A DNA stretch of 64,000 nucleotides from Sthenelais limicola. Lineage: Eukaryota; Annelida; Polychaeta; Phyllodocida; Sigalionidae. The notes under the pieces were generated by a model. The model worked only from the letters and a program-made list of their open reading frames with translations, ran no database searches and was not told where the DNA came from. Location of the stretch: NCBI GenBank assembly GCA_942159475.1, contig OW804102.1, forward strand, positions 21,084,684 to 21,148,683, written 5' to 3'. Positions within the stretch are counted from its first letter, which is position 1. Every line of letters starts with the position of its first letter. Below, in pieces: positions 50,901-60,540 of this stretch. Position numbers and translations under genes: made by a program.

Positions 50901-53900
50901 ACAAAAATGAGGCGCAAAATTTAGTTCAATAATAAAATATCGCCATGTTGTACATCATTGGAACTGCAGATGGACCAAACTGTAAGATGGAGCTCGAGAA
51001 GCAGCCATGAATATCCTGGATGATAATAAAATTGGTAATTGTTATAATACAGAAAGTGTCTTACCATTGAGGGGTCCCGGCAGTTGTTCATTCATAATGG
51101 CGATGACATGGGTTGTGCTTATGTCTACATGCTCACTGGAGTTGAGGTTGAACTGAATTAAACACAACAAAACAACACATTACACATCATCATGGGGAGA
51201 AAAATCCACTTAAAAATAAAATGTTTTACTTGTTTTTGGTATGAATTGATGTATACGGTGCCCCATTAAAAATCATTTTTAATTACAAATTACCGAATTC
51301 CTTACATGTACACGTAAGGAATTCGGGAATGTAAAATTGGTGTAAACAAAAGTGTAAAATAAATAAATTTGTTTAAAAAGTAACTGTCATTAATTATTAA
51401 AATGTCACAGCCTGAATCAAAATATTTCCAACAAAACAAACATTAGGAGCACTTACCACCTCCACACTGCCATCCCCATACTTGGGTGTGATCCGTACTT
51501 GCCAGTCTAGCCTGTAGAGGGCGGCACTGTTCGTCTTGTTCCACAACTGCACCCAGAACGGGTGCGTGTTAGTGAAACGTGCATACATGGCTGGATGAGG
51601 CGGACAAGTAAAGATCATTTATACACAAGTTGTTTAAAAATGGACAATTTGCCTCCACTTATACTCTCAAATATGTCACAGTTATGACACAAATCAAGTT
51701 CAAAATACAGTTCAACAAGAACGAACCGATTTCCTGAATCAACGCATTACCAATAAACTTTATATAATTAAATAAACCGAGCATTTATCATTTTACAGCT
51801 TAATTTGGCCGAATTCATTGAATATGTAGAGCTGCCTATTGTACATTTTCAGGCGACTTCACCCAAATAATGTCTTTAGAAATGCATGAATATGTACTCA
51901 GTACAGTCTTGAAAATTGATTTACGTATTAATAATTTCGAATCACTACAAGTGCTACCCCACCCCCACCCGATCTTTTAAAATATAGAATAATACTATTC
52001 GTACAAACAGTTCTGGTAGGTAAAATTATTTTAGAATATATATTTCTTTCAACGTTCGACTTAATACACAAAACAATTTCTTTGTCATTAAACATGTTTC
52101 AATGTTTCAATTCGGATAATTAAATAGATCCTAGGTGATTGCGCAATTACAGTTGAAATCAATTGAGAAATTCCGCCATGTGCACTTCCAAATCAGAAAA
52201 AATTTGATGTACCACCCACAAATATTCTTTAGTTAAATCTGAGCATTTTTACTTGCTTTCTTGTTCGATCGACATGCTCCTTCGATTACAGGAGTTAGTC
52301 AAACTAATTTTATTAATGTTTCGTAGCAATATAATCCCAATGTCAAGAACATTTCAGGTTCTAACCAAATCAATAGACCAGTGAACCATGTAGGGGGGAA
52401 CTTGGCACCTTTTTCCCTGCAGAACCAACACAACAACAGGTGATAAGTGGAAACAATTGACAGGTCAAACAGGCTAGATAGAATCATATAACATACAGGC
52501 AAACAACCACAGAAATTAATGTATGGTTGCGTATATTAACCTGCAAATGTCAGCCTATATATAATACCAGCCTATATGACCCTATCTATGGGCATCAAGA
52601 GAATCGTATGGACGATGCCTGGCAGGGAATGCCACAGAAATGATTCAAATTATAGATGATCGACGAGAGAATATGTTTTTGTCTTTTTAGGGCCAGCTAG
52701 GCTGTCCATTAATGATTATTATCCACTGATAGATCAGGCAGAGAAGACGAACATTTCTATTAAGGCTATTTCCAATTTGATAGAACAAAACGTAGAAATA
52801 GGACGCTATGAGATCTTTTGCTGGTTTTGGTTAATAAGCGTTTGTAGCCAGTCGATTATTCTGTATATTTGATAGTAATTCATCAAAGGCAAACGCTACT
52901 ATTCACTGCCACGCCCCCTTTTCCATATAGACCTACCATGTTTATGGACATTTTACGTACTGTTCCTTTAGTATAGAAGTCAATGGAGAAACGGCGCATT
53001 TTTACACATTTCATAGAATAAAACAAACAATTAATGGCTACTCCTACTGTCCCAAAATTGTCTACACATATAGTGTAAATTATACATATAAAAAGGACAA
53101 AAGATATATATATGTCATCGCGTTAATTTTTTTTATAGCTGTCTGCAATAGACATGTTTGGGAAACAGAGCTAGTGTGGGTACTCCCAGTTGTACCCACT
53201 TAGTTTTTAATTTAAAATTCACATCACGTATTTGTTGGTTTCAGAATAAAAACAACAATGCTCTCTATAAAAAAGAGGCTTTGAATTATTGGCCAAATAA
53301 TACTCTCTCCAAAACTGTTAAGTTTACTTAAATTGAGTGAATATAAATAGCTCATAATTATGAATTATGAAGTCGAGGTCGAGTCGAGTCGAGTCCGCAT
53401 TCGTTCTTTTGAGATACCAACTTTTGCAGCACTGTAATTCAAAAATGAGCCTGGTGACCCATTGATTTTTTTCCATCCTTATGACCAGAAACACTTCAAG
53501 AATCAAATACCAAAGTTTCAGAAAAATGACATTTATTTTCATTTTCCACTAGATAGTAGCGCTTGCCTTTAAAATCTACCGTAGCTGAAATCTAACCAAA
53601 GAATGGTATGTGAGTGATTGGACGCCTACCGCGCCAATGGCTTTCCTGTTCCATTAGGCGTCCTAATGGGATTATAAAGGCATCTTGTGGTTTGTAGCGA
53701 GAAGTATTCCCTCAGTTTGGAGGAACTCTCTCAACTCTGAGCCTAGACTGAGCGAGCAGTGAGATCCAAATGGCGGATCTTTCCATCAATTCAAATTTTT
53801 TCGAATTTTACCTTAGAAACATGAAATTTGATTGTAAAAATATAGTCTCAAAGGTTTAGAAGCCTCGGTGGCATGATAAAAACAATAGTCAAAGTAGTAG

Positions 53901-56736
53901 GTGTAAAATAGCGTGCTTTAGTGCCGTTTTGTCCACCAGGGAAGAGCTAAATGTTATATGGTATAAAGGAACGTCATGACCTAATCTTATAACAATATAA
54001 TAGGCTAATAGGGGATTTGTATACATGTGCCACTGCACGTGTTAAATGCTATGCATTATGGGATACCTCAGTTGACAAGTGTTCGGCAAAGCATATGGAT
54101 ATAAATAAATGTAAAAAAGCTAATAATTATAATAGATGGACGTATCGCATTATAATTATTAACATAACATGGCTTTCATATTATGTTAGAATTATAGTGC
54201 AATACAATGATGCATGTCTCAGACATGCATCATTTCTATGAAAAAAGCATTACAGCCTAACATATGTGATGTGTCACAGAATAATGAGTCATAGGTTGCA
54301 GACAAATGGACTTTTCGATGCCATCATATTTTATGCGATCATACGGATTCCAGTGATGTTAATCGTTAGGACCGACAATCAGTGGTAAAATAGAACAAGT
54401 TTAAATATGACCTTAGAAACTCATAGTCAGTACACCAGGTTGACATTTGATACATGTATACGACCCATATTGAGGCATGAACATTGACCAGGAACTGTCG
54501 TTCAAAATCACTTACGGGAAAAATAACAAAAGCAAAAAAAACAAAATGTACCTATCAAAACTAAAAAGAATAGCTACACCAAATATCATGCGAATGCTTT
54601 ATAAGGTGATAAGTCCCATACTGGATACTAGAATATGGAGACATTTATATAATGCTGCTCCAAAGAACATTTTTAGATGAACTACTAGTACTTCAAAACA
54701 CAGGTCTGAGTATATCGGAGGGTCTAGATAAAAGAACAAATTTAAATAAAGAACTGAGAATACTACTACTCAATACAAATGACAGGCACATTTATTAGAA
54801 TACGCCTTGAAATTAAGTTAGAGTGAGGAAAATATTCATAAAAGAAATATTACTCTACGAAATCTCGATTCCGGAAAACCATTATTAGTATACCAAACCA
54901 TAGCAGCGAAAAGATCAAAAGGTCTCTCATATACCGATGACCCACTCTTTGGAACAGCATTCCAAACCATTCAAGGAAAATAGAACCTAATAGCGAAACT
55001 CCACTATAGGTAAAAAACGGCGCCAACAGGCAAAATTCGTCGCTGACATTTCTAAAAATTCGGAAAATTCGACATGACTAAAAATTCTAGTGGATGAGGG
55101 GGTAAAATAGGTTGTTGGCAACACATTTATTTGTTGCCAACAAACCAAATATCTAACTTGATTAGATATTTTGTCGCAAAAAATTCGTCGCAGCCGTTTT
55201 TGCCTGTTGGCGCCGTTTTTTACCTATAGTGGAGTTCCGCTATTATAGAGCGACTCCACTATAGGTAAAAAATGGCGCCGACAGGCAAAATTCGTCGCCG
55301 ACATGACTAAAATTTTGGCGCACACAAATCACTTGTGGAAGAGGGGGTAAAATAGGCTGTCGGCAACACATTTATTTGTTGCCAACAATTGCAAAATATC
55401 TAACTTGATTAGATATTTCGTCGCAAAAAATTCATCGCAGCCATTTTTTGCCATTTTTCCCATAGTAGAGTCCCTGCATTAGGGATTACATGTTAGAAGA
55501 TTACTGAAGATTAGTAAAAGGAAGAATCCCTCCTTCCCCATTTCATATCCACTGCAAGGCTACCTAGCCCCCACGATGTCAGTGGAAACTACTGTATTTG
55601 TATTTTATTGTATTTACTTCACTTTGGAAGAACTTCCCCGACAGAGACAAGAGACCCATTCTCCATGTAGACAATATGTATGAAAATGGAAAACAAAGAT
55701 TCAAAATAATAGGGGTGCTAAACAACCCCAAAATCGAAATATTTATTAAACAAAATCTTGCGGAAAAAAACCTTTCCATGGAAAATATACTTTTTGGGAC
55801 TTAGGACTAACTTTTCTGTGACACATCACATATTCATAATCTAAATTCTGCACGATTCTATGTAATAGAATAAACAGATCCATAAAAAAATCATTAAATG
55901 ATGAAAAGGGATTAGCATGAGATTACCTTTAACTTTGATGCTGCGTAGCTGCCGTGTTGAGTCTAGGGCTATCTTCGTAACTTGAGAAAGGACTGTGCCT
56001 TAAGTGGAAATAAGATTCATTTTACATAATCATGATTAAAATGTAATGTACAAAAATAAAAATAAGGAAGAAGTCTGTATGGTCGTGAGGTATGTGTAAT
56101 ACAACACTATATGGATGTGGCTATAGTACTGTACGATGGGATGAGTAAATGGCTATACTACTCTACCTTGGGATGAGTACATGGATGTGGCTATACTACT
56201 ATACCTTGGGATGAGTATATGGATGTGGCTATACTACTATACCTTGGGATGAGTATATGGATGTGGCTATACTTCTGTACATTGGGATGAGTATATGGAT
56301 GTGGCTATATTACTGTACCTTGGGATGAGTATATGGATGTGGCTATACTACTCTACCATGGGATGAGTACATGGATGTGGCTATACTACTGTACCTTGAG
56401 ATGAGTATATGGATGTGGTTATACTACTATACCTTGGGATGAGTATATGGATGTGGTTATACTACTATACCTTGGGATGAGTATATGGATGTGGTTATAC
56501 TACTATACCTTGGGATGAGTATATGGATGTGGTTATACTACTATACCTTGGGATGAGTATATGGATGTGGCTATATTACTATACCTTGGAATGAGTATAT
56601 ATGAATGTGGTTATACTACTGTACCTTGGGATGAGTATATGGATGTGGAGAGGAGAGTGAAGACCACACACTGCCATAGTTTATGTGGAGGCAGCCAGAC
56701 CAGGGCTGGGTAGCAGAGATCCCTTATCTCATGCAT
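29507..56736 (-). CDS. Unrecognised 338-residue type I membrane protein, eight coding exons
   Basis: Model (minus strand): 56736-56625, 55998-55927, 51590-51457, 51152-51065, 50550-50407, 30677-30640, 30224-30194, 29904-29507; 1017 nt including the stop. All seven junctions have GT/AG borders and keep one frame, which is strong internal support. An N-terminal hydrophobic stretch (about 20-36, LWQCVVFTLLSTSIYSS) looks like a signal peptide. The ectodomain (about 38-218) has a tryptophan-rich block (HPFWVQLWNKT, YRLDWQVRITPKYGDG), N-glycosylation sites at 79, 110, 159 and 181, and one close cysteine pair (C180, C185). Two tiny exons encode a proline/threonine stalk. The membrane segment is about 221-245, followed by KRRKERPR and a Ser/Thr/Tyr-rich tail of about 90 residues. 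I do not recognise the family; a surface receptor or adhesion role is only inference. Confidence 0.7.
29905..30193 (-). other. Intron 7
   Basis: Begins GTAAAA and ends CCTCATCCAG in the direction of transcription. Nothing else seen. Confidence 0.6.
30194..30224 (-). CDS. Membrane protein, exon 7 (31-nt microexon)
   Basis: Encodes ATTPLVRIEP plus one base, between acceptor TTAATCATAG and donor CCAG|GTAAAA. Stalk sequence. Removing it alone would shift the frame. Confidence 0.6.
30579..30609. repeat. GT run followed by poly-G
   Basis: Alternating GT then about 17 G, just downstream of exon 6 in intron 6. Prone to length change and able to form G-quadruplex on the + strand. Confidence 0.9.
30640..30677 (-). 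CDS. Membrane protein, exon 6 (38-nt microexon)
   Basis: Acceptor TTGTTGTTTTCAG, donor AAAG|GTATGG. Completes a glycine codon and encodes CPYELGLPPPTK, supplying the second cysteine of the C180/C185 pair. Confidence 0.65.
31340..31490. repeat. Imperfect GCGTTTTTCAGAAAAAAGG repeats
   Basis: Three related words (GGCGTTTTTCAGAAAAAAGG, CAGCGTTTTTCAGAAAAAAG, CAGCGTTTCCATGGAAAAAA) in about 120 bp, each alternating T- and A-rich halves. Origin unknown. Confidence 0.6.
31636..31977 (+). mobile_element. Solo LTR, 342 bp
   Basis: Begins TGTTATAAC and ends GTTGTAACA (TG…CA with 5-bp TGTTA/TAACA ends), flanked by GTAT on both sides (31632-31635 and 31978-31981). It has a TATA-like GGATATAAGG and, about 110 bp later, AATAAA (31917 region), in the order expected of an LTR promoter and polyadenylation signal. 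No internal retrotransposon follows. It lies in intron 5, antisense to the gene. Confidence 0.8.
31990..33204. other. Intron 5 sequence between LTR and satellite
   Basis: AT-rich; a possible retroposon tail near 32512-32550 as noted for 18105. No other element recognised. Confidence 0.4.
33205..46612. repeat. Satellite array, 979-992 bp unit, about 13.7 copies
   Basis: The unit start word recurs at 33265, 34245, 35224, 36204, 37184, 38164, 39143, 40123, 41102, 42082, 43061, 44041, 45020 and 46012. Two unit types differ by several linked sites: GGCTAGTATA/AATCAAAAG/TTAGTAAC (980 bp) and GGCTATATA/AATCAATAG/TTAGTAGC (979 bp). From 37184 to 45019 they strictly alternate, giving a dimer of about 1959 bp. 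The last two units carry an extra TCTCCTCTT-type insertion, and the final unit has an internal deletion and many changes. The + strand is strongly pyrimidine-rich. The array lies inside intron 5 of the minus-strand gene, so its transcript would be purine-rich. The recurrent small open frames (61-132 codons) show no domains. Confidence 0.98.
46613..47347. other. Intron 5 sequence right of the satellite
   Basis: Contains ATAATAAA (about 47080) and a T run, without element ends that I can pair. No gene seen. Confidence 0.35.
47348..47860. repeat. About 160-bp tandem repeat, 3.2 copies
   Basis: The word TTTCCAAAAAT recurs at 47348, 47510, 47670 and 47828 (spacings 162, 160, 158). Each unit includes TTAATTAAAAATCATATTTT, AAAAATATTGATAATTC and GATGACATCATCC, the last with the palindrome ATGACATCAT-like core. 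Confidence 0.9.
48408..48570. repeat. Polypyrimidine low-complexity tract
   Basis: CTCC/CTCT-rich on the + strand, purine-rich in the gene's transcript. Open frames on both strands here are composition effects. Confidence 0.85.
48571..49574. other. Intron 5, no gene seen
   Basis: A short inverted repeat AACAAATCTCC … GGAGATTTGTT lies at about 49118-49156. Otherwise unremarkable. Confidence 0.4.
49575..49872. mobile_element. Solo LTR, 298 bp
   Basis: Starts TGTTATGTAAG and ends CACCTTAACA, with CATG flanking both sides (49571-49574 and 49873-49876). The end sequence TGTTA/TAACA and 4-bp duplication are the same design as the LTR at 31636, but the interior differs. A TATA-like GGATATATT lies near 49797. 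No internal region is present. Confidence 0.75.
50407..50550 (-). CDS. Membrane protein, exon 5
   Basis: Acceptor ATTTCTGCAG, donor CACAG|GTAAGT. Encodes NYHDGSGVVLSHMDRDHVG, a glycosylation site NQS, and the end VTLCNDT. Enters with two bases and leaves with one, matching exons 4 and 6. Confidence 0.8.
50850..50935 (+). mobile_element. MITE family 1 fragment (left half)
   Basis: ATATGGGCATTATAAGG, TTTACAATTCTC and AACCCAAACTTAGGAC resemble the left half of the 22585 copy. The right half is missing. Lies in intron 4. Confidence 0.45.
51065..51152 (-). CDS. Membrane protein, exon 4
   Basis: Acceptor TTTAATTCAG, donor AATG|GTAAGA. Starts on a codon boundary: FNLNSSEHVDISTTHV … EQLPGPLN. Confidence 0.75.
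51457..51590 (-). CDS. Membrane protein, exon 3
   Basis: Acceptor CCGCCTCATCCAG, strong donor GTG|GTAAGT. Encodes the most conserved-looking part of the ectodomain: MYARFTNTHPFWVQLWNKT, ALYRLDWQVRITPKYGDG. Composition and three tryptophans set it apart from chance frames. Confidence 0.82.
51634..51867 (+). mobile_element. MITE family 1 copy, diverged
   Basis: Matches the family at GGACAATTTGCC, AATCAAGTTCAAAATACAG, AATTTGGCCGAATTC, AGAGCTGCCTATTGTACATT. It begins only about 45 bp upstream of the exon 3 acceptor, inside intron 2. Confidence 0.7.
51868..54997. other. Intron 2, mostly unassigned
   Basis: Includes a short GTCGA run (about 53371-53395) and a dispersed repeat near 54265-54310 (GTGATGTGTCACAG … AATGAGTCATAGGTTGCAG) related to 57600-57645. 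No exon was recognised. Confidence 0.4.
54998..55235. mobile_element. MITE family 2, copy 1 (238 bp)
   Basis: ACTCCACTATAGGTAAAAAA at the left and its inverse TTTTTTACCTATAGTGGAGT at the right, with further pairing through CGGCGCCAACAGGCAAA. The centre has TTGTTGGCAACA … TTGTTGCCAACAA. Confidence 0.9.
55253..55471. mobile_element. MITE family 2, copy 2 (219 bp)
   Basis: Same orientation and same order of words as copy 1, 17 bp after it. The right end is decayed (CATAGTAGAGT). Confidence 0.85.
55472..55926. other. Intron 2, possible retroelement debris
   Basis: A 68-codon + strand frame (55598-55804, contains RPILHVDNMYENGKQRFK) looks more protein-like than its surroundings and may be the C-terminal remnant of a retroelement. 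Not identified. Confidence 0.25.
55927..55998 (-). CDS. Membrane protein, exon 2
   Basis: Acceptor TTCCACTTAAG, donor AAAG|GTAATC. Encodes TVLSQVTKIALDSTRQLRS and IKVK, start of the mature ectodomain. The acceptor's pyrimidine tract is weak. Confidence 0.6.
56111..56648. repeat. 38-bp minisatellite overlapping the exon 1 splice donor
   Basis: ATGGATGTGG recurs every 38 bp (56181, 56219, 56257, 56295, 56333, 56371, 56409, 56447, 56485, 56523, 56561), with an irregular step at each end. About 14 units. The rightmost unit is the 3' end of exon 1, including its donor (reverse strand CCCAAG|GTACAG). Nearly every other unit repeats a GT donor in the same place, as GTACAG or GTATAG. Confidence 0.95.
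56625..56736 (-). CDS. Membrane protein, exon 1 (signal peptide)
   Basis: First ATG after an in-frame TGA 33-35 bases upstream. Encodes 37 residues (MHEIRDLCYPALVWLPPHK then the hydrophobic segment) plus one base, donor CAAG|GTACAG. An acceptor-like GTATTCACAG just upstream (about 56770) suggests a separate 5' non-coding exon. The last 24 bases belong to the minisatellite unit. Confidence 0.65.
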
Positions 56737-56779
56737 TGGTATCTGCTGGGCAGTCCATCAAACTTCCATCTGTGAATAC

Positions 56780-57190
56780 ATAATCAGTGACCAGTGTTAA
56801 TGATGCTTAGTCACAGAGAGGGCAAATTGTTGGCTGAAATGTAGGACTACAGTCCAGTCCTACTTTGTTGGATATCTGCTTCCAGGCTGATCGAATAATT
56901 CAATGATAAAATACAATATGTTAGGAAGAGCACAGATCGAAACTGTAAGTTTTTGCATATGAAAAAGAGAGAACCAACAGAGAAAGTGAAATATGAGCAG
57001 ATACAAGACAAGATAACGGAATGGAGAGAAGATACATGTATAGTGTGTTAAAAATAGAAGACCTTAGAACAGACCCGAGAAGCAAGAGAAGAAGGAACGC
57101 GAGGATAGAAAGAAGAAGACTTGGAGATCAGAGAGAGAAGAAAGAGAGAGAATAAAAGTGAATAAAGATGTGTTGTAAAAAAACAAGGGA
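56780..57190. other. Upstream region of the minus-strand gene
   Basis: Purine-rich on the + strand from about 57040 to 57170. No clear promoter motif was found, so the transcription start may lie further right or outside the window. Confidence 0.3.
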
Positions 57191-57194
57191 AAAA

Positions 57195-57250
57195 AGTACC
57201 TATTCCCCAGCATTGGCTTGGGCATGCTCGAAGAATGCAGTTCTGAATTC
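57195..57250 (+). mobile_element. SINE tail fragment
   Basis: CCTATTCCCCAGCATTGGC, then TTGGGC and GTTCTGAATTCC, match the tail of the fuller SINE on the minus strand at 61366-61603. Confidence 0.7.
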
Positions 57251-57282
57251 CAGGTGTATTCTTTGTGTAGGATAGAGGACGA

Positions 57283-57360
57283 GAAGTTGTACTCTTAGTG
57301 AATAGGAAATGTCCAAGGCGTCAGCCGCGGACATTTCCTATTCACTAAGAGTACAACTTC
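57283..57360. repeat. Perfect 32-bp inverted repeat, 14-nt loop
   Basis: Arms 57283-57314 and 57329-57360 are exact reverse complements. The loop is AAGGCGTCAGCCGC. The flanking words GTGTAGGATAGAGGAC and CTAGCATGC reappear inverted around a weaker hairpin at 62101-62144. Confidence 0.95.
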
Positions 57361-57446
57361 GAGTACTCTAGCATGCTTATCCTCCAACTTCAATTGTTTG
57401 TTATTATTGAGGTGACCGAATCCCCCCACTCCCTACCACCCTACAG
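57361..57446. repeat. Outer inverted-repeat arm, left
   Basis: GCATGCTTATCCTCCAACTT … TTGTTTGTTATTATTG … ATCCCCCC … CTACCACCCTA pairs with the inverse sequence at 61989-62082. Confidence 0.8.
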
Positions 57447-58056
57447 TGACCATCAGTGACCAGTATCCTCGAACTTTGATTGTGTGTTTATTATTGACCA
57501 TCATTACCCCAATACACATTTGCAATTACCTCGAATTATCCGCTCTATGCAACTCCTTACACTTCCTACCACTGTTCTATATTGGTCTTCACCAACACAT
57601 AAGTGATGTGCTACAGGGAAATGAGTCACAAGTTGCAAAAATAGGATTTTGAGATATCTATTTTGAGAGCCAGTTAGTGATGAGAATTAATGTTATTAAA
57701 GTAATATAATTATACCTAATTCTTATAACACTTTTCTTGCCTTCTCACCACCAGGATGTGTTCGATATAATTTGCAACATTGATTTGTATTCTCTAAATT
57801 CCAAATCTTCATAATGTTGAAAAGAACATTTACTATTTCTCTCATTGGATTCTAGAACAAAGGAATATATTCAATTTACTGTAGCAGGTTTCATTGTTAA
57901 TATTTAATAAGCTATCCCTGGTAGGACTCACACAATTAGTTATATATAACTGCACGCAATTCCAACTGGTTAAATAAGATATACTTCTCCCCACTGTTTA
58001 CCATCATTGGACTCCGCTTGACTCATGTTCCTGTGACACATCACATTTTCTATTTC
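57447..58056. other. Non-coding spacer, no gene seen
   Basis: Contains the dispersed repeat relative near 57600-57645. No exon or element ends assigned. Confidence 0.35.
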
Positions 58057-58185
58057 AGGAATCATACCGTGCTATATACAACAGATCCTATCTGAGCCTC
58101 TGTGGCTGGGTGGGTAGAGTCTTCAACTCTACTTGCCAGCCTATACTCTTTCATTAAAGAGTCCGCTCAGAATGCTCAAAGAGTA
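58057..58185 (+). mobile_element. tRNA-derived SINE, 5' part
   Basis: GAGCCTCTGTGGCTGGGTGG then GTAGAGTC…GACTCTAC-like pairing resembles a tRNA 5' half with the RNA polymerase III A box. It is cut off by the foldback arm at 58186. The partner at 61366-61603 is inverted. Confidence 0.6.
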
Positions 58186-58469
58186 CACCTGGGCTGGCGT
58201 TCATAAAAAAAGTGTTAACTCCCGTGTTTAATTCGTGTCCATAAAGCTAACACACCGGTTAGTGGAGTGTTAGCTATCCTCGTGTTAGCCTGGTGTTAGC
58301 GCTAACACGAGGATAGCGCTGGTGTTAGCCAGCACAATGTGTTAGCGCGGGTGTTAGTTAACACCCTGTGTGCTGGCTAACACCTGCGCTATCCTCGTGT
58401 TAGCCGGGTGTTAGCTATGTTTTTTTTGTTTTTTTTTTTCATTTAAGGCCAATCGATATTTAACACTTA
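58186..58469. repeat. Foldback arm A (left)
   Basis: Starts CACCTGGGCTGGCGTTCATA and contains repeated GTGTTAGC, ATCCTCGTGTTAGC and AGCGCTAACACGAGGATAGC words that can fold internally. Pairs with arm A' at 59762-60034, including the end CATTTAAGGCCAATCGATAT. Confidence 0.85.
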
Positions 58470-58883
58470 CATGAAAAAACGCACTATCCACCATGAATGT
58501 TTTACATTACATCCCCTTCTTTTTCTTTCTCTCCCACTGGGAGAGAAAGAAAAGAAGTGTCTATAATGCATATAACAAATACATCCAATATTCATGATGA
58601 TTCCAAATCCAAAGGACAATACCTTATTTTTTTTTTAAACAAATTTTATTGACAATTTCACATTTGTGATACGTTTCATGTCGTAGAAAACAATTACAGT
58701 ATGGATTCAAGTTCGAATTAATTTTTTATGAACGTTTACATTATTTCAAGTAATAATTTAACTATACTTTACACTTTTTAACATCATCTTTCTTCAAATT
58801 ACCATTATTTCCACTTGTTAACAGCATTCGTTGATCGTAATTTTATGCTACAAATCAATAGAATACATCAATATCAATAGAAT

Positions 58884-59204
58884 TTGCTCAGGGCTGGCGT
58901 TCAAAAAAAGTTGGTGTTATAACACCGGTGCCTTAACACTAACACGGGTGACTAACACGGTGTTAGCGGTAGTGTCCATAAGCTAACACCGTGTTAGCGC
59001 CGGTGTTAGCCAGCACCAGTGTTAGCGCCGGTGTTAGCTAACACCTGCGTTAACACAGGTGTTAGCCAGTACTGGTGTTAGCGCCGGTGTTAGCTAACAC
59101 TTATACATTTATACATTTATAATTCGTCTTATAAGAAGCTGAAGCTTTTTCTTTTCATTTTTTTTTTTACTTTTTTTTCATTTTTTTTTCATTTGCGCCA
59201 CCCT
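58884..59204. repeat. Foldback arm B (left)
   Basis: Starts TTGCTCAGGGCTGGCGTTCA, has GTGTTAGC/GCTAACAC words, then ATACATTTATAATTCGTCTT and AAGAAGCTGAAGCTTTTT. Pairs with arm B' at 61082-61365. Confidence 0.85.
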
Positions 59205-59358
59205 GAATCAAAGGCTCTGTAGATATATTTTGATCATGGAAATCGATTATTGAAACAAAACATACATACATGTATGAACGATACATACTTACACACATCC
59301 ATACCATTAAGTTTTATATGTATACATACAACGACACAGATATAAATCGGACAAATTG

Positions 59359-59741
59359 CAACGATTGGAAATAGAGGTAGAATTAATGACTCAATCATCC
59401 AATGGTATTAGGACAGTCAAATAGATATGTCGGGGTATTTAATACAATTTAAATTGTGTAAAAAGCTTAAATAGTTTTTGAGTAATGAGCATAAGTATTC
59501 GGACATAATTGTAGACATTATTTCGGCGAATAACTTATCCTATAGAGTATATTTTATAGCTACTTTATCAACGATTGGAAATAGAGGTACGAATAATTGC
59601 GCAATATTCATATAAAATTAGGAAAGTCAAATAGATATGTTGGGGTATCTAATACAATTTAAATTGTGTAAAAGGCTTAAATAGTTTTTGAGTAACGAGC
59701 CTAAGTATTCGGACATAATTTTAGACATTATTTCGGCGAAT
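59359..59741. repeat. Direct repeat, two 173-bp copies, period 210 bp
   Basis: Copies at 59359-59531 and 59569-59741 both run from CAACGATTGGAAATAGAGGT to GACATTATTTCGGCGAA. They lie between foldback arms B and A'. Confidence 0.9.
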
Positions 59742-59761
59742 TTAGAGCAGTGAAATAAATT

Positions 59762-60034
59762 TAAGTGTTAAATATCGATTGGCCTTAAATGAAAAAAAAA
59801 CATAGCTAACACCCGGCTAACACGAGGATAGCGCAGGTGTTAGCGCTAACACGAGGATAGCGTGGGTGTTAGCGCTAACACGAGGATAAGGCTAACACCC
59901 CCACTATCCTCGTGTTAGCGCTAACACCCGGCTAACACGAGGATAGCTAACACTCCACTAACCGGTGTGTTAGCTTTATGGACACGAATTAAACACGGGA
60001 GTTAACACCTTTTTTATGAACGCTAGCCCAGGTG
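59762..60034. repeat. Foldback arm A' (right)
   Basis: Inverted partner of arm A, ending GAACGCTAGCCCAGGTG. Confidence 0.85.
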
Positions 60035-60156
60035 GAGGCCGAGCGCCGGGACCGCGAGCCGCGACCAAGGTAAAATAGATAATAAACTATGCAAGAAGGA
60101 CAGCATGAAATATTAGGAAATGTTATTGGATAATCAAGTTTACTGTTTAATGCTAA

Positions 60157-60540
60157 CAACTATAACCAAATGTAGAAATATGGGATATCGATTTCCAAAA
60201 ATAATCAGTTATTACGAGCTGAGAGTGTAGTGTGAGAGAGCAGAGAGAGACAGTGATGGAGAGAGAGGGAAAGGGAGAGCGGGGAGTGAGTGAGAAAGAT
60301 ATAGATATAGAGTGGAGAGAGATGGATAGGAGAGAGGGATAGAAGAGAGAGGGAAAAACATAACACTACAAATAATTTTAGCAACTATAACCCAATGTAG
60401 TGAGGAGAAATATGGAATATCAATTTCCAAAAATAATCAAATTTATTATGAGCTGAGAGAGGAGAGAGAGCGGGGAGAGACAGTGATGGTGAGAGAGGGA
60501 GAGATACAGCGGGGAAACAGGGTAAGAGGCTATAAATTCA
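60157..60540. repeat. Direct repeat, period about 225 bp, with GA tracts
   Basis: CAACTATAACC … ATTTCCAAAAATAATCA … GAGCTGAGAG occurs at 60157 and 60382. Each copy is followed by a GAGAGA-rich stretch with GACAGTGATGG. Confidence 0.8.

Noticed and set aside
52299..52502. 67-codon hydrophobic minus-strand frame
   Set aside because: Falls inside intron 2; lacks splice sites that keep the frame of the flanking exons, and resembles chance AT-rich coding.
53771..53860. Short frame MADLSINSNFFEFYLRN with a good start context
   Set aside because: Only 29 codons, no donor in a useful place and no domain; inside intron 2 of the opposite-strand gene.
54477..55010. Reverse-transcriptase-like YTDD word near 54937
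   Set aside because: The surrounding frame is broken by many stops and the residues around it do not fit the conserved reverse transcriptase context well enough to call.
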